Below the pieces are notes generated by a model. That model ran no database searches, was not told the origin of the DNA, and was given only the letters and a program-made list of their open reading frames with translations. A DNA stretch of 34,243 bases, from positions 1 through 34,243 of the forward strand of contig JAYODU010000018.1 in assembly GCA_038106445.1 (NCBI GenBank), given 5' to 3'. Each line of letters starts with the position of its first letter. Position 1 is the first letter of the stretch. The stretch comes from Pseudemcibacter sp038106445 (GTDB taxonomy: Bacteria; Pseudomonadota; Alphaproteobacteria; Sphingomonadales; Emcibacteraceae). The position numbers were made by a program, and so were the translations under genes. Shown here piece by piece: positions 16,344 to 24,947 of the stretch.

Positions 16344-16817
16344 ATGTCCGATCAGGACAATAAATGGAAATTTTTAATCATTGCCGATGAAACGCCGGAA
16401 TTTATGAAGGTGTTGCGCCTTGCTGCTAAACGGGCAGAAAAGGTAGGCGGTAGTATTCTGATGCTCCGAATTATTCCACCGGCTGACTTTCAGCACTGGA
16501 CATCTGTGAAAGATCTTATGGAAGAAGAAGCGATGGAGGAAGCACGGGAGCATATTGATGCTTATGCACGGGAAATTAAGCGTATTTCAGGGCTTGATGC
16601 TGAAACTGTTATCCGCAAGGGAAAACCGGAAGAAGTCATTTCTGAAATTATTGCCGAAGATCACGATATCCATCTTTTAGTGCTTGGTGCTGATGTGGAC
16701 GGTGATCCGGGACCTTTGATCAGAAGTTTCAGGGAAGTGCTGTTAAATGTACTTCATATGCCGGTACTGGTTGTGCCGGGCAATATGACAGAAGATGAGA
16801 TAGACAAGTTCGCTTAA
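16344..16817 (+). CDS. Universal stress protein UspA family
   Basis: 157 aa, a single Usp fold. Starts with a KFLIIADETPEFMKVLRLAAKRAEKVG strand-helix, then the ILMLRIIP strand, and ends with LLVLGADVDGDPGPLIRSF ... MPVLVVPG. The ATP-binding signature G-2x-G-9x-G-S/T is not matched cleanly (GADVDGDPGPLIRSF), so nucleotide binding is uncertain. The gene is next to nfu, a pairing common in Alphaproteobacteria. Start chosen at the ATG in front of SDQDNKWKF, after an AGAGGGA Shine-Dalgarno. Confidence 0.88.
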   Translation: MSDQDNKWKFLIIADETPEFMKVLRLAAKRAEKVGGSILMLRIIPPADFQHWTSVKDLMEEEAMEEAREHIDAYAREIKRISGLDAETVIRKGKPEEVISEIIAEDHDIHLLVLGADVDGDPGPLIRSFREVLLNVLHMPVLVVPGNMTEDEIDKFA

Positions 16818-16892
16818 ATTTATTCATTAATCTTGAATAAGAACGCTGCAAGCACTATGTAACGTTAAGAACTTATTAGTCAGGAAAATTGC

Positions 16893-17441
16893 ATGTTTAT
16901 TCAAACCGAACAAACACCAAACCCAGCAACATTGAAATTTATTCCGGGAGAGGCCGTTCTTGAATCCGGCACTATTTTTTTTGAAAGCAAGGATGATGCA
17001 GGTATTTCACCGCTTGCACAGGTTCTGTTTGACATCGACGGTGTTTCAGCTGTTTTTTTTGGTGCTGATTTCATAACAATTGAAAATGACGGTGCAGATT
17101 GGGATGTTTTAAAACCTGCGGTACTTGGCACAATTATGGAACATTACACAGCAGGTCTTCCGATTGTAACAGGAAAAGCTAAAACTGACGTCGTTGATGA
17201 TGATGCAGATCCTGAAATTGTCGCGCAGATCAATGAGCTTCTGGATACACGTGTTCGCCCCGCAGTAGCAAGGGATGGTGGTGACATAACCTATCACGGA
17301 TTTCGTGACGGAATTGTTTATTTAAGAATGCAGGGTGCGTGCTCCGGATGTCCAAGTTCAACAGCAACACTAAAATACGGCATACAAAATTTGTTAAAGC
17401 ATTATATCCCGGAAGTGGAGAGTGTGGAGCCCGTTGAATAA
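16893..17441 (+). CDS. Iron-sulfur cluster scaffold, NifU C-terminal type (Nfu)
   Basis: 182 aa. Nfu proteins carry and deliver Fe-S clusters. An N-terminal Nfu domain starts with MFIQTEQTPNPATLKFIPG and runs to about residue 90; an acidic linker (VVDDDADPEI) leads to the NifU C-terminal domain, RPAVARDGGDITYHGF and GACSGCPSSTATLKYGIQNLL with cluster-binding Cys150 and Cys153. Length is normal for the family. It is followed, tail to tail with one base between, by a polysaccharide deacetylase gene on the other strand. Confidence 0.94.
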   Translation: MFIQTEQTPNPATLKFIPGEAVLESGTIFFESKDDAGISPLAQVLFDIDGVSAVFFGADFITIENDGADWDVLKPAVLGTIMEHYTAGLPIVTGKAKTDVVDDDADPEIVAQINELLDTRVRPAVARDGGDITYHGFRDGIVYLRMQGACSGCPSSTATLKYGIQNLLKHYIPEVESVEPVE

Positions 17442-17442
17442 T

Positions 17443-18489
17443 CTAATCCGGTGTTGCCGCTAGATTAAAGAAAGGTAATCCAAACCAGTACCACCGCCCG
17501 TTCGGGCCTGGCATTGTGCAGTTTATCCTGTGACGTCCTGCTGGAAAAGCATCAGTAAAACGAATTTCAATTCTATTATTTCCTATGCGGTTTACCGTTG
17601 CGGGTCCATTAATATGCGATGGATAGCACTCTAATGCACTTAACCCATCTATACTTTCATCAACAGTAAAGCCAACCAAGGGTGGATTTTGTTCAAGATT
17701 TGCACTTCGCGGTAATATATCACGTACAGGCAGCGATCTTGAGTTTATGATCAGCTTGAAACGTTCAATATCCGAATAATTTTCATTAAAAGCAAAACGG
17801 GGTATTGCCATCATATTGTTTTGACTGCTTGCTGTGCTGGAATATTGGGCAAAACCGGCGTGGTAATTGCGGTTTTCGATTGCAGTGATCAGGCCTTCTG
17901 AATATTCACCGTAAGGAAAGGCGAAAAGATCTGGTACATAACCAAGTTCCTGTCTGTAAATATTATCGGCAATATCGAGATCAGCTACGGCGTCACTTAT
18001 GCTAATCTCTGTCATATGTGCATGTGCATGGCCGTGGTGACCAATATCAACCAGAGGGTCAGCTTCAAGCTCACGTACCTGATCCCAAGTCATGGAAAGT
18101 TCATTTTGATCGTTAAGCGATTCGGTGGAAATAAAAAGTGTAAAAGGGATATTTGCTGCTTTAAACCGTGGCCATGCTTCTTCATATATGGATTTATAAC
18201 CATCATCTATGGTGATAGCGATAGTTCGTGGGGGTAGCTTCGTACCATTCTTCAGAGCTTCCGTAATGGTACGTAACGGAACAATATTATATATTTCCTT
18301 GCTTAACTCTTTTATATGTTGATCAATTTGATCAAGTGTTACATTTGTCGTCGGGTAATTTTCTTCACCAAAGCGGTGATACATGATAATGACAGCGCTG
18401 TCTTCATCTTGTGCAAATGACAGGGTCGGGTATATTGAAATAAACGACATAAATAAAAATAAATGACAGGTAAGTTTTTTCAATAACAT
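17443..18489 (-). CDS. Secreted NodB-type polysaccharide deacetylase with C-terminal beta domain
   Basis: 348 aa. Signal peptide with likely cleavage after residue 26 (SFA|QDED). NodB catalytic domain: MYHRFG, AITIDDGYKS with Asp95-Asp96, LVDIGHHGHAHAH with His152 and His156 as metal ligands, FAFPYGEYS, and PRFAFNE. The family de-N-acetylates polysaccharides such as chitin, peptidoglycan GlcNAc or exopolysaccharide; the substrate is not predictable here. After about residue 262 comes an extra beta-rich tail with two cysteines (Cys288, Cys324) that could form a disulfide in the periplasm. The gene lies opposite its neighbours and interrupts the usual nfu - tsaB order. Start is preceded by AGAGGGA. 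Confidence 0.87.
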   Translation of the reverse strand: MLLKKLTCHLFLFMSFISIYPTLSFAQDEDSAVIIMYHRFGEENYPTTNVTLDQIDQHIKELSKEIYNIVPLRTITEALKNGTKLPPRTIAITIDDGYKSIYEEAWPRFKAANIPFTLFISTESLNDQNELSMTWDQVRELEADPLVDIGHHGHAHAHMTEISISDAVADLDIADNIYRQELGYVPDLFAFPYGEYSEGLITAIENRNYHAGFAQYSSTASSQNNMMAIPRFAFNENYSDIERFKLIINSRSLPVRDILPRSANLEQNPPLVGFTVDESIDGLSALECYPSHINGPATVNRIGNNRIEIRFTDAFPAGRHRINCTMPGPNGRWYWFGLPFFNLAATPD

Positions 18490-18587
18490 CCCTCTGTTGT
18501 AGCGCGACTTTATATTTATGGTGCGGACTATAACAGAAAATTGGTCAAGATTTGAGAAAAATTTTCAGTACTAGCGTAATGGTTTAA

Positions 18588-19280
18588 ATGAAAAAAATAT
18601 TAGCAATTGATACAACTTTAGGGGCTTGTTCTGCAGCAATAGTAGTGGATGGTCAAGTTCTTGCACGTAATAAGGAAGTCCGTGCAAGAGGCCATGTAGA
18701 ACGGTTGTTACCGATGATAGAAGATGTGCGACTGCAAGCAGAAATTACCCTTTCCGATCTTGATTTTATTGCTGTAACAGTTGGTCCGGGTACATTCGCC
18801 GGTGTTCGTGTTGGGCTTTCAGCAGCAAAAGGTTTGGGACTGGCTTTAGATAAACGGTTAATCCCGGTTTCAACTATGGAAGCTTTGGCATATGAATTTT
18901 GCCATAATGATCCTGAATATGAAGGGCATATGACTGTATCAATTGATGCAAGAAGAAACGAATTTTATATGCAGGATTTTTATGTTAAGGGCGGGATGTT
19001 TGAATCAACCAATAATCCCCAGGCACATACGTTTGAAGTTGCCAAAAAACATCTGGAAAAAAACACCATGAAAGTAATAGGAAGTGGTGCGAAATTGTTG
19101 CTTGATCACACTGGTACTGAATTGGAGCACTTTCAAAGTCCGGATGCTTATTATGTCGGGCAATTGGGATTTAAGAAAATTTCCTATGCTGTGTCCTGTC
19201 ATGAGGCGTCACCATTATATATTCGCGCACCGGATGCTTTTAATCCAGCTCCATTAGATTTTTTTTTTACCGATGATTGA
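18588..19280 (+). CDS. tsaB: tRNA threonylcarbamoyladenosine biosynthesis protein TsaB
   Basis: 230 aa, actin-like ATPase fold lacking the metal site of its partner TsaD, with which it forms the t6A-modifying complex. Seen: MKKILAIDTTLGACSAAIV, HVERLLPMIEDV, VTVGPGTFAGVRVGLSAAKGLGLAL, VSTMEALAYEF, SIDARRNEFYMQDF. First gene of the tsaB-rimI-fur block; its last 8 bases overlap the rimI start (ATG at 19273). Confidence 0.95.
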   Translation: MKKILAIDTTLGACSAAIVVDGQVLARNKEVRARGHVERLLPMIEDVRLQAEITLSDLDFIAVTVGPGTFAGVRVGLSAAKGLGLALDKRLIPVSTMEALAYEFCHNDPEYEGHMTVSIDARRNEFYMQDFYVKGGMFESTNNPQAHTFEVAKKHLEKNTMKVIGSGAKLLLDHTGTELEHFQSPDAYYVGQLGFKKISYAVSCHEASPLYIRAPDAFNPAPLDFFFTDD

Positions 19281-19752
19281 AGCAGCATCACTTCAAATTT
19301 CGGAAATTGGGATCGCAGGGTCAGAATTGCTTGCACGAATTCATAGCATTGCATTCGAAGATCATGATGGACAAAAATGGGATTCTAAGACATTTGAAGA
19401 ACTGTTTAATATAAGGGGAACAACAGGTTATATTTTGAAAAAAAATGATCAGCCTATTGGCTTTATTTTGATCCGGCACCTATATGACGTGGTGGAAATT
19501 ATTACCTTTTGCATATTGCCAAGATGGTGTAAAAATGGTTATGCTACTTATCTATTAAAATCGATAATAAAAAGCCTGAAACAAAAGGCTTTTAAAAGGG
19601 TATTTCTTGAAGTTCGTGAAAATAATAAAGCGGCCGTAGGACTTTATCAAAAATGTTCTTTTGTACAAATTGGCCGTCGCGAAGGATATTATAGTAACAG
19701 CCGGAGTTATAAAAATGATTCTCTTGTTATGAAGTTGGAATTAAGAAACTAA
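19273..19752 (+). CDS. rimI: Ribosomal-protein-alanine N-acetyltransferase (RimI-like GNAT)
   Basis: 159 aa GNAT fold: an N-terminal ISEIGIAGSELLARIHSIAF helix, GYILKKNDQPIGFILIRHL, EIITFCILPRWCKNGYATYLLKSII (acetyl-CoA binding; the usual R/Q-x-x-G-x-A is C-K-N-G-Y-A) and VFLEVRENNKAAVGLYQKCSFVQIGRREGYY. RimI acetylates the N-terminus of ribosomal protein S18 in E. coli; here the name rests on position after tsaB and on this motif. Overlaps tsaB by 8 bases. Confidence 0.88.
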   Translation: MIEAASLQISEIGIAGSELLARIHSIAFEDHDGQKWDSKTFEELFNIRGTTGYILKKNDQPIGFILIRHLYDVVEIITFCILPRWCKNGYATYLLKSIIKSLKQKAFKRVFLEVRENNKAAVGLYQKCSFVQIGRREGYYSNSRSYKNDSLVMKLELRN

Positions 19753-19782
19753 ACGAACGGCAAAACAAAATAGGAAATTAAT

Positions 19783-20193
19783 ATGGCTTCTGAGATAGAG
19801 AAACTATGTATCGAAAAAAATATGCGCATGACAGAACAGCGCCGTGTAATTGCACGTGTGCTATCGGAAGCAGAGGACCATCCTGATGTGGAAGAAGTGT
19901 ATCGGCGCTCAACTGAGATCGACGATCAAATCAGTATAGCGACTGTATATAGAACAGTCCGCCTTTTTGAAGAAGCAGATATTCTTGAGCGCCATGATTT
20001 TAGGGACGGTCGTTCGCGGTATGAGCTCCTTACAGAATCCCATCATGATCATATGATTGATGTTGAAAGTGGCGAAGTTATTGAATTTGTAGATGATGAA
20101 ATCGAAAAATTACAAGAACAAATCGCAAAAAAACTTGGTTATAAGCTCATTGATCACAGGATGGAACTTTACGGGGTTAAGATAAAAAATTGA
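19783..20193 (+). CDS. fur: Fur/Mur family metal-responsive repressor
   Basis: 136 aa. Winged-helix DNA-binding half (RMTEQRRVIARVL ... ATVYRTVRLFEEADIL) followed by a metal-binding dimer domain with HHDHMIDVESGEVIEF (His87, His88, Asp89, His90), plus Glu81, His33 and His125. The CxxC structural zinc pairs of E. coli Fur are absent: the position after HHDHMI is DVES, and the only cysteine is Cys9. That is typical of alphaproteobacterial Fur, often called Mur because it senses manganese as well as iron. AGGA lies 8 bases before the start. Controls iron or manganese genes; the bfd promoter at 29393 is a possible target in this window. Confidence 0.93.
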   Translation: MASEIEKLCIEKNMRMTEQRRVIARVLSEAEDHPDVEEVYRRSTEIDDQISIATVYRTVRLFEEADILERHDFRDGRSRYELLTESHHDHMIDVESGEVIEFVDDEIEKLQEQIAKKLGYKLIDHRMELYGVKIKN

Positions 20194-20252
20194 TATATGC
20201 TGGGATTAACAGAAATATAGCTATTTTTGTTGATCAGTGGTATAGACGGCGG

Positions 20253-20287
20253 CACTGTATGGGAAATCCCATGCAGTGTTTGTTTGA
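20253..20287 (+). terminator. Hairpin between fur and plsC, weak terminator or attenuator
   Basis: CACTGTATGGG and CCCATGCAGTG form an 11-base stem (one G-U pair, AAAT loop) followed by TTTGTTT. It lies 60 bases after the fur stop and 20 before the plsC start. The T tract is interrupted by a G, so termination may be partial. Confidence 0.5.
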
Positions 20288-20298
20288 GAACGATTTAA

Positions 20299-21096
20299 AT
20301 GCGTAAATACTTCAAAATACTGAAAATAGCGATTTATCTCGGGATTTTGTTACCTCCGACTATCCTGTTGAAGAAGCTCAGATTTCCTGGTTATAAAGCC
20401 TGGCCACATTGGGTTCATAAATCCATGTGTCTTGCGCTTGATATACGTGTTAAAACTTTTGGACATGCATTGGAAGGTTCCCCCACCTTATTTGTATGTA
20501 ACCATGTCTCCTATCTCGATATCATTATTCTCGGACATATCATTAAAGGGTGTTTTATTGCCAAAAGGGATATGATTGATTGGCCGATACTTGGGTATCT
20601 GTCAACATTGCAGCGGACTATTTTTATCGACCGTGAAAAAAGGACCGAAGTGCAAACCCAAAGGAAGGAAATGCAGGATCGTATTAAAGGTGGAGATAGC
20701 CTGATCCTGTTCCCCGAAGGTACGACATCAAATGGTGGTGTGGTTCTTCCGTTTAAAAGTTCGTTATTTGGTGTGACTGAAAACTATATTCATCCTATGG
20801 CAGATAGTGAGGGAAGACCAATTGATTTGATGGTGCAGCCAGTGACACTGGTATACAAGCGCATTAATTGTATGCCTACAAACAGGACCAACAGGAATAA
20901 GATAGCCTGGTACGGCGATATGGAAATCGGACCACATTTCAGGGAATTTTTAAAACAACAGAATGTAGAGGTGGAAGTCCATTTTCTGGAACCGGTTTCA
21001 CGTAATCTGTTTAAAACAAGAAAAGAATTATCAGTATATTGTCAGCGATCTGTTGAACGAAAATTGGAAGATCGCCTTAGGCGCACGTCAGAGTAG
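20299..21096 (+). CDS. plsC: 1-acyl-sn-glycerol-3-phosphate acyltransferase family (PlsC/OlsA)
   Basis: 265 aa. Membrane-associated acyltransferase with an N-terminal hydrophobic helix, the catalytic NHVSYLD (His69, Asp74), the substrate block IFIDREKR and FPEGTTSNG (138-146). PlsC adds the second acyl chain to make phosphatidate; the related OlsA acylates lyso-ornithine lipid. Sequence alone does not separate these. The position between fur and miaB is the normal plsC place in Alphaproteobacteria; an OlsB gene at 5497 makes an OlsA role possible too. miaB follows after 8 bases. Confidence 0.87.
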   Translation: MRKYFKILKIAIYLGILLPPTILLKKLRFPGYKAWPHWVHKSMCLALDIRVKTFGHALEGSPTLFVCNHVSYLDIIILGHIIKGCFIAKRDMIDWPILGYLSTLQRTIFIDREKRTEVQTQRKEMQDRIKGGDSLILFPEGTTSNGGVVLPFKSSLFGVTENYIHPMADSEGRPIDLMVQPVTLVYKRINCMPTNRTNRNKIAWYGDMEIGPHFREFLKQQNVEVEVHFLEPVSRNLFKTRKELSVYCQRSVERKLEDRLRRTSE

Positions 21097-21104
21097 GAAG
21101 CAAA

Positions 21105-22463
21105 GTGAAGAAAAAGTTTTATATCAAAACATACGGTTGTCAGATGAATGTCTATGATACCGAACGTATGATTGATGTAATGGCACCCGAAGGGTATGAA
21201 GAATCGGACACCCCGGAAGATGCAGATTTGGTTGTGTTGAACACATGTCATATCCGCGAAAAAGCGGCTGAAAAAGTATATTCGGATATTGGCCGAATAA
21301 AAAAAATGAAACAAGCCCGAAAAAAGGCTGGCGAAGATATGATTTTAGCGGTGGGCGGATGTGTTGCACAGGCAGAGGGTGCCGAAATTATGAAACGTGC
21401 GCCGATTGTCGATATGGTTTTCGGGCCGCAAACATATCACAATCTTCCAAATATGGTTCACAAGTCGCTAGCTTTAAAATCACAGGGTCAGAAATCGAGA
21501 GTTCTTGATACTGATCTGGCAGTTGATGAAAAATTTGACCAGCTATCGAAAAAAGCTGTGAAGAAAAAACCGACAGCATTCCTTACCATTCAGGAAGGAT
21601 GCGATAAATTTTGTACATTCTGTGTTGTACCCTATACAAGAGGATCCGAATTTTCGCGTTCAATTGATGATATTATGAATGATGCGAGGAAACTTGCTAC
21701 GGCCGGTGTGGTGGAAGTGACCCTGTTAGGGCAGAATGTAAATGCGTTTCATGGCGTTTCATCAGATGGTGAAGAATGGGGACTGGCTCAACTCATTCGG
21801 GAACTTTCCAAAATAGATGGTTTTGAACGCATCCGCTACACCACTTCCCATCCACATGATATGACAGATGAACTTCTTGAAGTGCACCGTGATGTAAAGG
21901 AATGTATGCCATATCTTCACCTTCCGGTGCAGGCAGGGTCAGACAAGATTTTAAAGGCAATGAACAGGACACATGATAGTGCTACTTATATTGAAATTGT
22001 AAGAAAACTTCGTAAATGCCGCCCGGATATTGCCCTTTCGGGTGATTTTATTGTTGGCTTTCCCGGCGAGACCGAAGAAGACTTTGAGCAAACAATGAAA
22101 CTGGTTCGTAGGGTTAAATATGCGCAGGCCTACAGTTTTAAGTATAGCCCAAGACCTGGTACGCCAGCTGCACAGTTTGAAGATCAGATAGACGAAAATA
22201 TTAAGTCAGAAAGACTGGCACGATTACAGGCACTTTTAAAAGAGCAACAAACAGAATTTAACAATAGTGTCATTGGTAAAACACTTCCTGTTTTGGTAGA
22301 AGCGTCCGGGAAAAACGCTGATACAGTTTTCGGACGCAGCCCCTATATGCAGGCGGTGCAGGTAAATATCGGTGAAAAAGATATTAAAAACCTTATCGGC
22401 AGGATTGTGAATGTAAAATTAAATGAAGGAGGCCCTTTTAATATTCAAGGTGTACTTGCTTAA
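21105..22463 (+). CDS. miaB: tRNA-2-methylthio-N6-dimethylallyladenosine synthase MiaB
   Basis: 452 aa, GTG start at 21105 after AGGAAG. Radical SAM methylthiotransferase that modifies A37 of tRNAs. First cluster site: Cys12 (KTYGCQMN), Cys48 (NTCHIRE), Cys86 (GGCVAQ). Radical SAM cluster: Cys166, Cys170, Cys173 in GCDKFCTFCVVPYTRG. Further marks: LLGQNVNAFHG, TSHPHDM, LPVQAGSDKILKAMNR, SGDFIVGFPGETEEDF, YSPRPGTPAA, and a C-terminal TRAM domain. All expected cysteines are present. Confidence 0.97.
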   Translation: MKKKFYIKTYGCQMNVYDTERMIDVMAPEGYEESDTPEDADLVVLNTCHIREKAAEKVYSDIGRIKKMKQARKKAGEDMILAVGGCVAQAEGAEIMKRAPIVDMVFGPQTYHNLPNMVHKSLALKSQGQKSRVLDTDLAVDEKFDQLSKKAVKKKPTAFLTIQEGCDKFCTFCVVPYTRGSEFSRSIDDIMNDARKLATAGVVEVTLLGQNVNAFHGVSSDGEEWGLAQLIRELSKIDGFERIRYTTSHPHDMTDELLEVHRDVKECMPYLHLPVQAGSDKILKAMNRTHDSATYIEIVRKLRKCRPDIALSGDFIVGFPGETEEDFEQTMKLVRRVKYAQAYSFKYSPRPGTPAAQFEDQIDENIKSERLARLQALLKEQQTEFNNSVIGKTLPVLVEASGKNADTVFGRSPYMQAVQVNIGEKDIKNLIGRIVNVKLNEGGPFNIQGVLA

Positions 22464-22486
22464 GCATTATTGATAAAATTTAACTT

Positions 22487-23488
22487 ATGAAACGAAAAAG
22501 CAATAAAAATATTATCACCAATGTTCTTGAATTCGAAGACAATTTGTTGCTTCCGGCACTTTTTGGGGAGCATAATTCAAACCTGGCCAGGATAGAAAAT
22601 GAATTCGGGTGTACTTTATCCGGTAAAGGAAATTTACTGTCAGTAGAAGGGCCAGAAGAGGCTTGCAATTTGTCAAGAGATGTCCTTTTCAGTCTTTATA
22701 GCAGGTTGGAACAGGGTCATAACGTCACAAGTGGTGATGTGGACGGTGCAATAAGACTAGTTACCATGCTAGACAGTCCGGCAGCTCATTATGCGGCTCC
22801 GAGGGAAGTTGTTGCTGAAATTAAAGATGTTATAAGGACAAGCAAAACTGTTATATCACCGCGGTCAGTAAATCAGGCAAAATATATTAATGCGTTAAAA
22901 AACGGGAATATGACTTTCGGGTTGGGGCCGGCAGGTACGGGAAAAACGTTTCTTGCTGTGGCAATGGCTGTTTCCTATTTAATAGAAGGCAAAGTTGAAC
23001 GTATTATTTTATCCCGCCCGGCGGTAGAGGCGGGCGAAAAATTGGGTTTTCTTCCTGGTGATATGAAGGAAAAAGTTGACCCCTATCTGCGTCCATTATA
23101 TGACGCTCTTGGCAAAATGATTTCAATGGAACAAACGGAAAAACGCCTTGAGCGCGGAGAGATTGAAATTGCGCCGCTTGCTTTTATGCGCGGCCGAACC
23201 CTGTCTGATGCATTTGTTATACTTGACGAGGCCCAGAATACAACGCCTATGCAAATGAAAATGTTTCTAACCAGATTTGGTCAAAACTGCCACATGGTTA
23301 TTTGTGGAGATCCTACGCAGGTTGATCTTCCTGATGGAAGCATGTCGGGTTTAAAGGACGCTGTTGAAACGCTGAAAGGGATAAAAGATATTTCATTTAT
23401 TCGTTTTGATGATACTGATGTTGTGCGTCATAAGCTGGTTGGAAAAATTGTCAAAGCCTATGACCGGAAGGAAAGAAGAAAAACATAA
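22487..23488 (+). CDS. phoH: PhoH-family ATPase
   Basis: 333 aa. N-terminal KH-like region (to about 110) then a P-loop ATPase domain: Walker A GPAGTGKT (147-154), VERIILSRPAVEAGEKLGFLPGD, MRGRTLSDAFVILDEAQNTT (Walker B), QMKMFLTRFG and GDPTQVDLP. PhoH proteins sit with ybeY in most bacteria and are thought to work in RNA metabolism. The TAA of phoH overlaps the ATG of ybeY by one base (TAATG), so translation is coupled. Confidence 0.95.
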   Translation: MKRKSNKNIITNVLEFEDNLLLPALFGEHNSNLARIENEFGCTLSGKGNLLSVEGPEEACNLSRDVLFSLYSRLEQGHNVTSGDVDGAIRLVTMLDSPAAHYAAPREVVAEIKDVIRTSKTVISPRSVNQAKYINALKNGNMTFGLGPAGTGKTFLAVAMAVSYLIEGKVERIILSRPAVEAGEKLGFLPGDMKEKVDPYLRPLYDALGKMISMEQTEKRLERGEIEIAPLAFMRGRTLSDAFVILDEAQNTTPMQMKMFLTRFGQNCHMVICGDPTQVDLPDGSMSGLKDAVETLKGIKDISFIRFDDTDVVRHKLVGKIVKAYDRKERRKT

Positions 23489-24021
23489 TGGTGCTTCCAG
23501 AAGGTTTAATTCTTGAGGTTTCGGTGGATTTTGAAGACTGGAACAGCAAACTATCCGACTATAATAAAATTATCATTAATGTTATTTATCAGATAGTTAA
23601 ATACGTGCCTGAAGGGAAACAGTTATCAAAATTTCAGCATCTTGAACTGGGTATTATCCTTTGTGATGACACTTTTATAAGACATTTAAATAAGACTTTT
23701 CGAAATAGGGATGATGTGACCAATGTACTTTCATTTGAAGGATTAAGTCCAGATCAGTCAAAAGCAATGTTACAAACTGATGCACCAGCCCAGCCTTTCC
23801 CACAAAGTCTTGGAGAAGTTTATATTGCATATGAAACATTAAAACGTGAGGCGGAACTGGCAAATATCACCTTTAGCGACCATTTTACGCATCTTACAAT
23901 TCATGGAATACTACATCTGTTGGGGTATGATCATATTGAAAACCATGAAGCAGAAATAATGGAAGCTATCGAAACAAAACTACTTAACAATCTTGCTATT
24001 GACGATCCTTATGCAGCGTGA
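23488..24021 (+). CDS. ybeY: Endoribonuclease / rRNA maturation factor YbeY
   Basis: 177 aa, slightly longer than the E. coli protein because of an insertion around residues 86-107. Needed for 16S rRNA 3'-end processing and ribosome quality control. Zinc site HGILHLLGYDH with His139, His143 and His149; upstream FRNRDDVTNVLSFE and LGEVYIAYETL are the typical strands. Start ATG overlaps the phoH stop codon by one base. Confidence 0.95.
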   Translation: MVLPEGLILEVSVDFEDWNSKLSDYNKIIINVIYQIVKYVPEGKQLSKFQHLELGIILCDDTFIRHLNKTFRNRDDVTNVLSFEGLSPDQSKAMLQTDAPAQPFPQSLGEVYIAYETLKREAELANITFSDHFTHLTIHGILHLLGYDHIENHEAEIMEAIETKLLNNLAIDDPYAA

Positions 24022-24064
24022 AATAGTAAATTTGGAATCTTAACGAGAGGATCAAGATTAAGCC

Positions 24065-24943
24065 ATGCCGGCATCAACAGAATCTGATGATAACGATAAA
24101 CCGGAACAGAGTGTCTGGAACAGTTTTTTAAAGATTTTCAGACGATCCACAATTGATCATGAACTTAAAGTAAGCCTGGAAGAAGTATTAGAAGAAATTG
24201 AGGCAGGGGAAGGGACGCTCGGGGAGGAAGAGCGTTCAATCATCATGAATACATTGTCTTTTGGTGATTTGCGGGTGGACGACGTTATGGTCCCGCGCGC
24301 TGATATTATCGCGCTCGAAGAAAATTCAACTTTTAATGAGATGATGCAAGTCTTTGGAGACGGTGCGACTTCAAGGCTGCCTGTATATAGAGGCACCCTT
24401 GATGAAGTAATTGCAATGGTACATATCAAGGATGTTTTCAGTGCTTTCGTTAAAAACAGAAAAAACAGGACATTTCCAAAAATTAGATCAATTCAAAGAC
24501 CAATTTTATTTGTACCACCATCCATGAAGCTGCTTGATTTGCTGACCAAGATGAAAAAAACAAGAATTCATATGGCGCTTGTCGTCGATGAATACGGGGG
24601 TACGGATGGTCTTCTTACTATCGAAGACCTAGTGGAACAAATTGTTGGTGATATTGAAGATGAGCATGACATTGCAGATGATGTACTTATGCGGGAGCTT
24701 CCAAACGGCAATCTTCATGTCGATGCGCGGCTACCAATTAATGAACTGGAAGATCTTCTTGGTATTGATTTTCTGACCGATGATCAGGATGATGAAGTTG
24801 ATACATTAGGGGGGTTAGTCTATACACTTGCCGGTCATATACCGCAGAAAGGCGATATCATAGAACATGAAAATGGTATTCGTTTCGAAATCATCGATGG
24901 CGATACCCGCCAAATAAAATATATTATGGTCCTTCGAAATTAA
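24065..24943 (+). CDS. Hemolysin-C/CorC family protein with CBS domains
   Basis: 292 aa, soluble. Begins with an acidic lead followed by EERSIIMNTLSFGDLRVDDVMVPRADIIAL, the usual start of the CBS pair; second CBS block at about 145-205 ending in VVDEYGGTDGLLTIEDLVEQIVGDIEDEHD; C-terminal CorC_HlyC domain with DARLPINELEDLLGIDF and DTLGGLVYTLAGHIPQKGDII. Family names (CorC, HlyC, TlyC) suggest magnesium/cobalt transport or hemolysis, but in the ybeY - lnt context its true role is not settled. lnt starts 4 bases later. Confidence 0.93.
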   Translation: MPASTESDDNDKPEQSVWNSFLKIFRRSTIDHELKVSLEEVLEEIEAGEGTLGEEERSIIMNTLSFGDLRVDDVMVPRADIIALEENSTFNEMMQVFGDGATSRLPVYRGTLDEVIAMVHIKDVFSAFVKNRKNRTFPKIRSIQRPILFVPPSMKLLDLLTKMKKTRIHMALVVDEYGGTDGLLTIEDLVEQIVGDIEDEHDIADDVLMRELPNGNLHVDARLPINELEDLLGIDFLTDDQDDEVDTLGGLVYTLAGHIPQKGDIIEHENGIRFEIIDGDTRQIKYIMVLRN

Positions 24944-24947
24944 ATTT

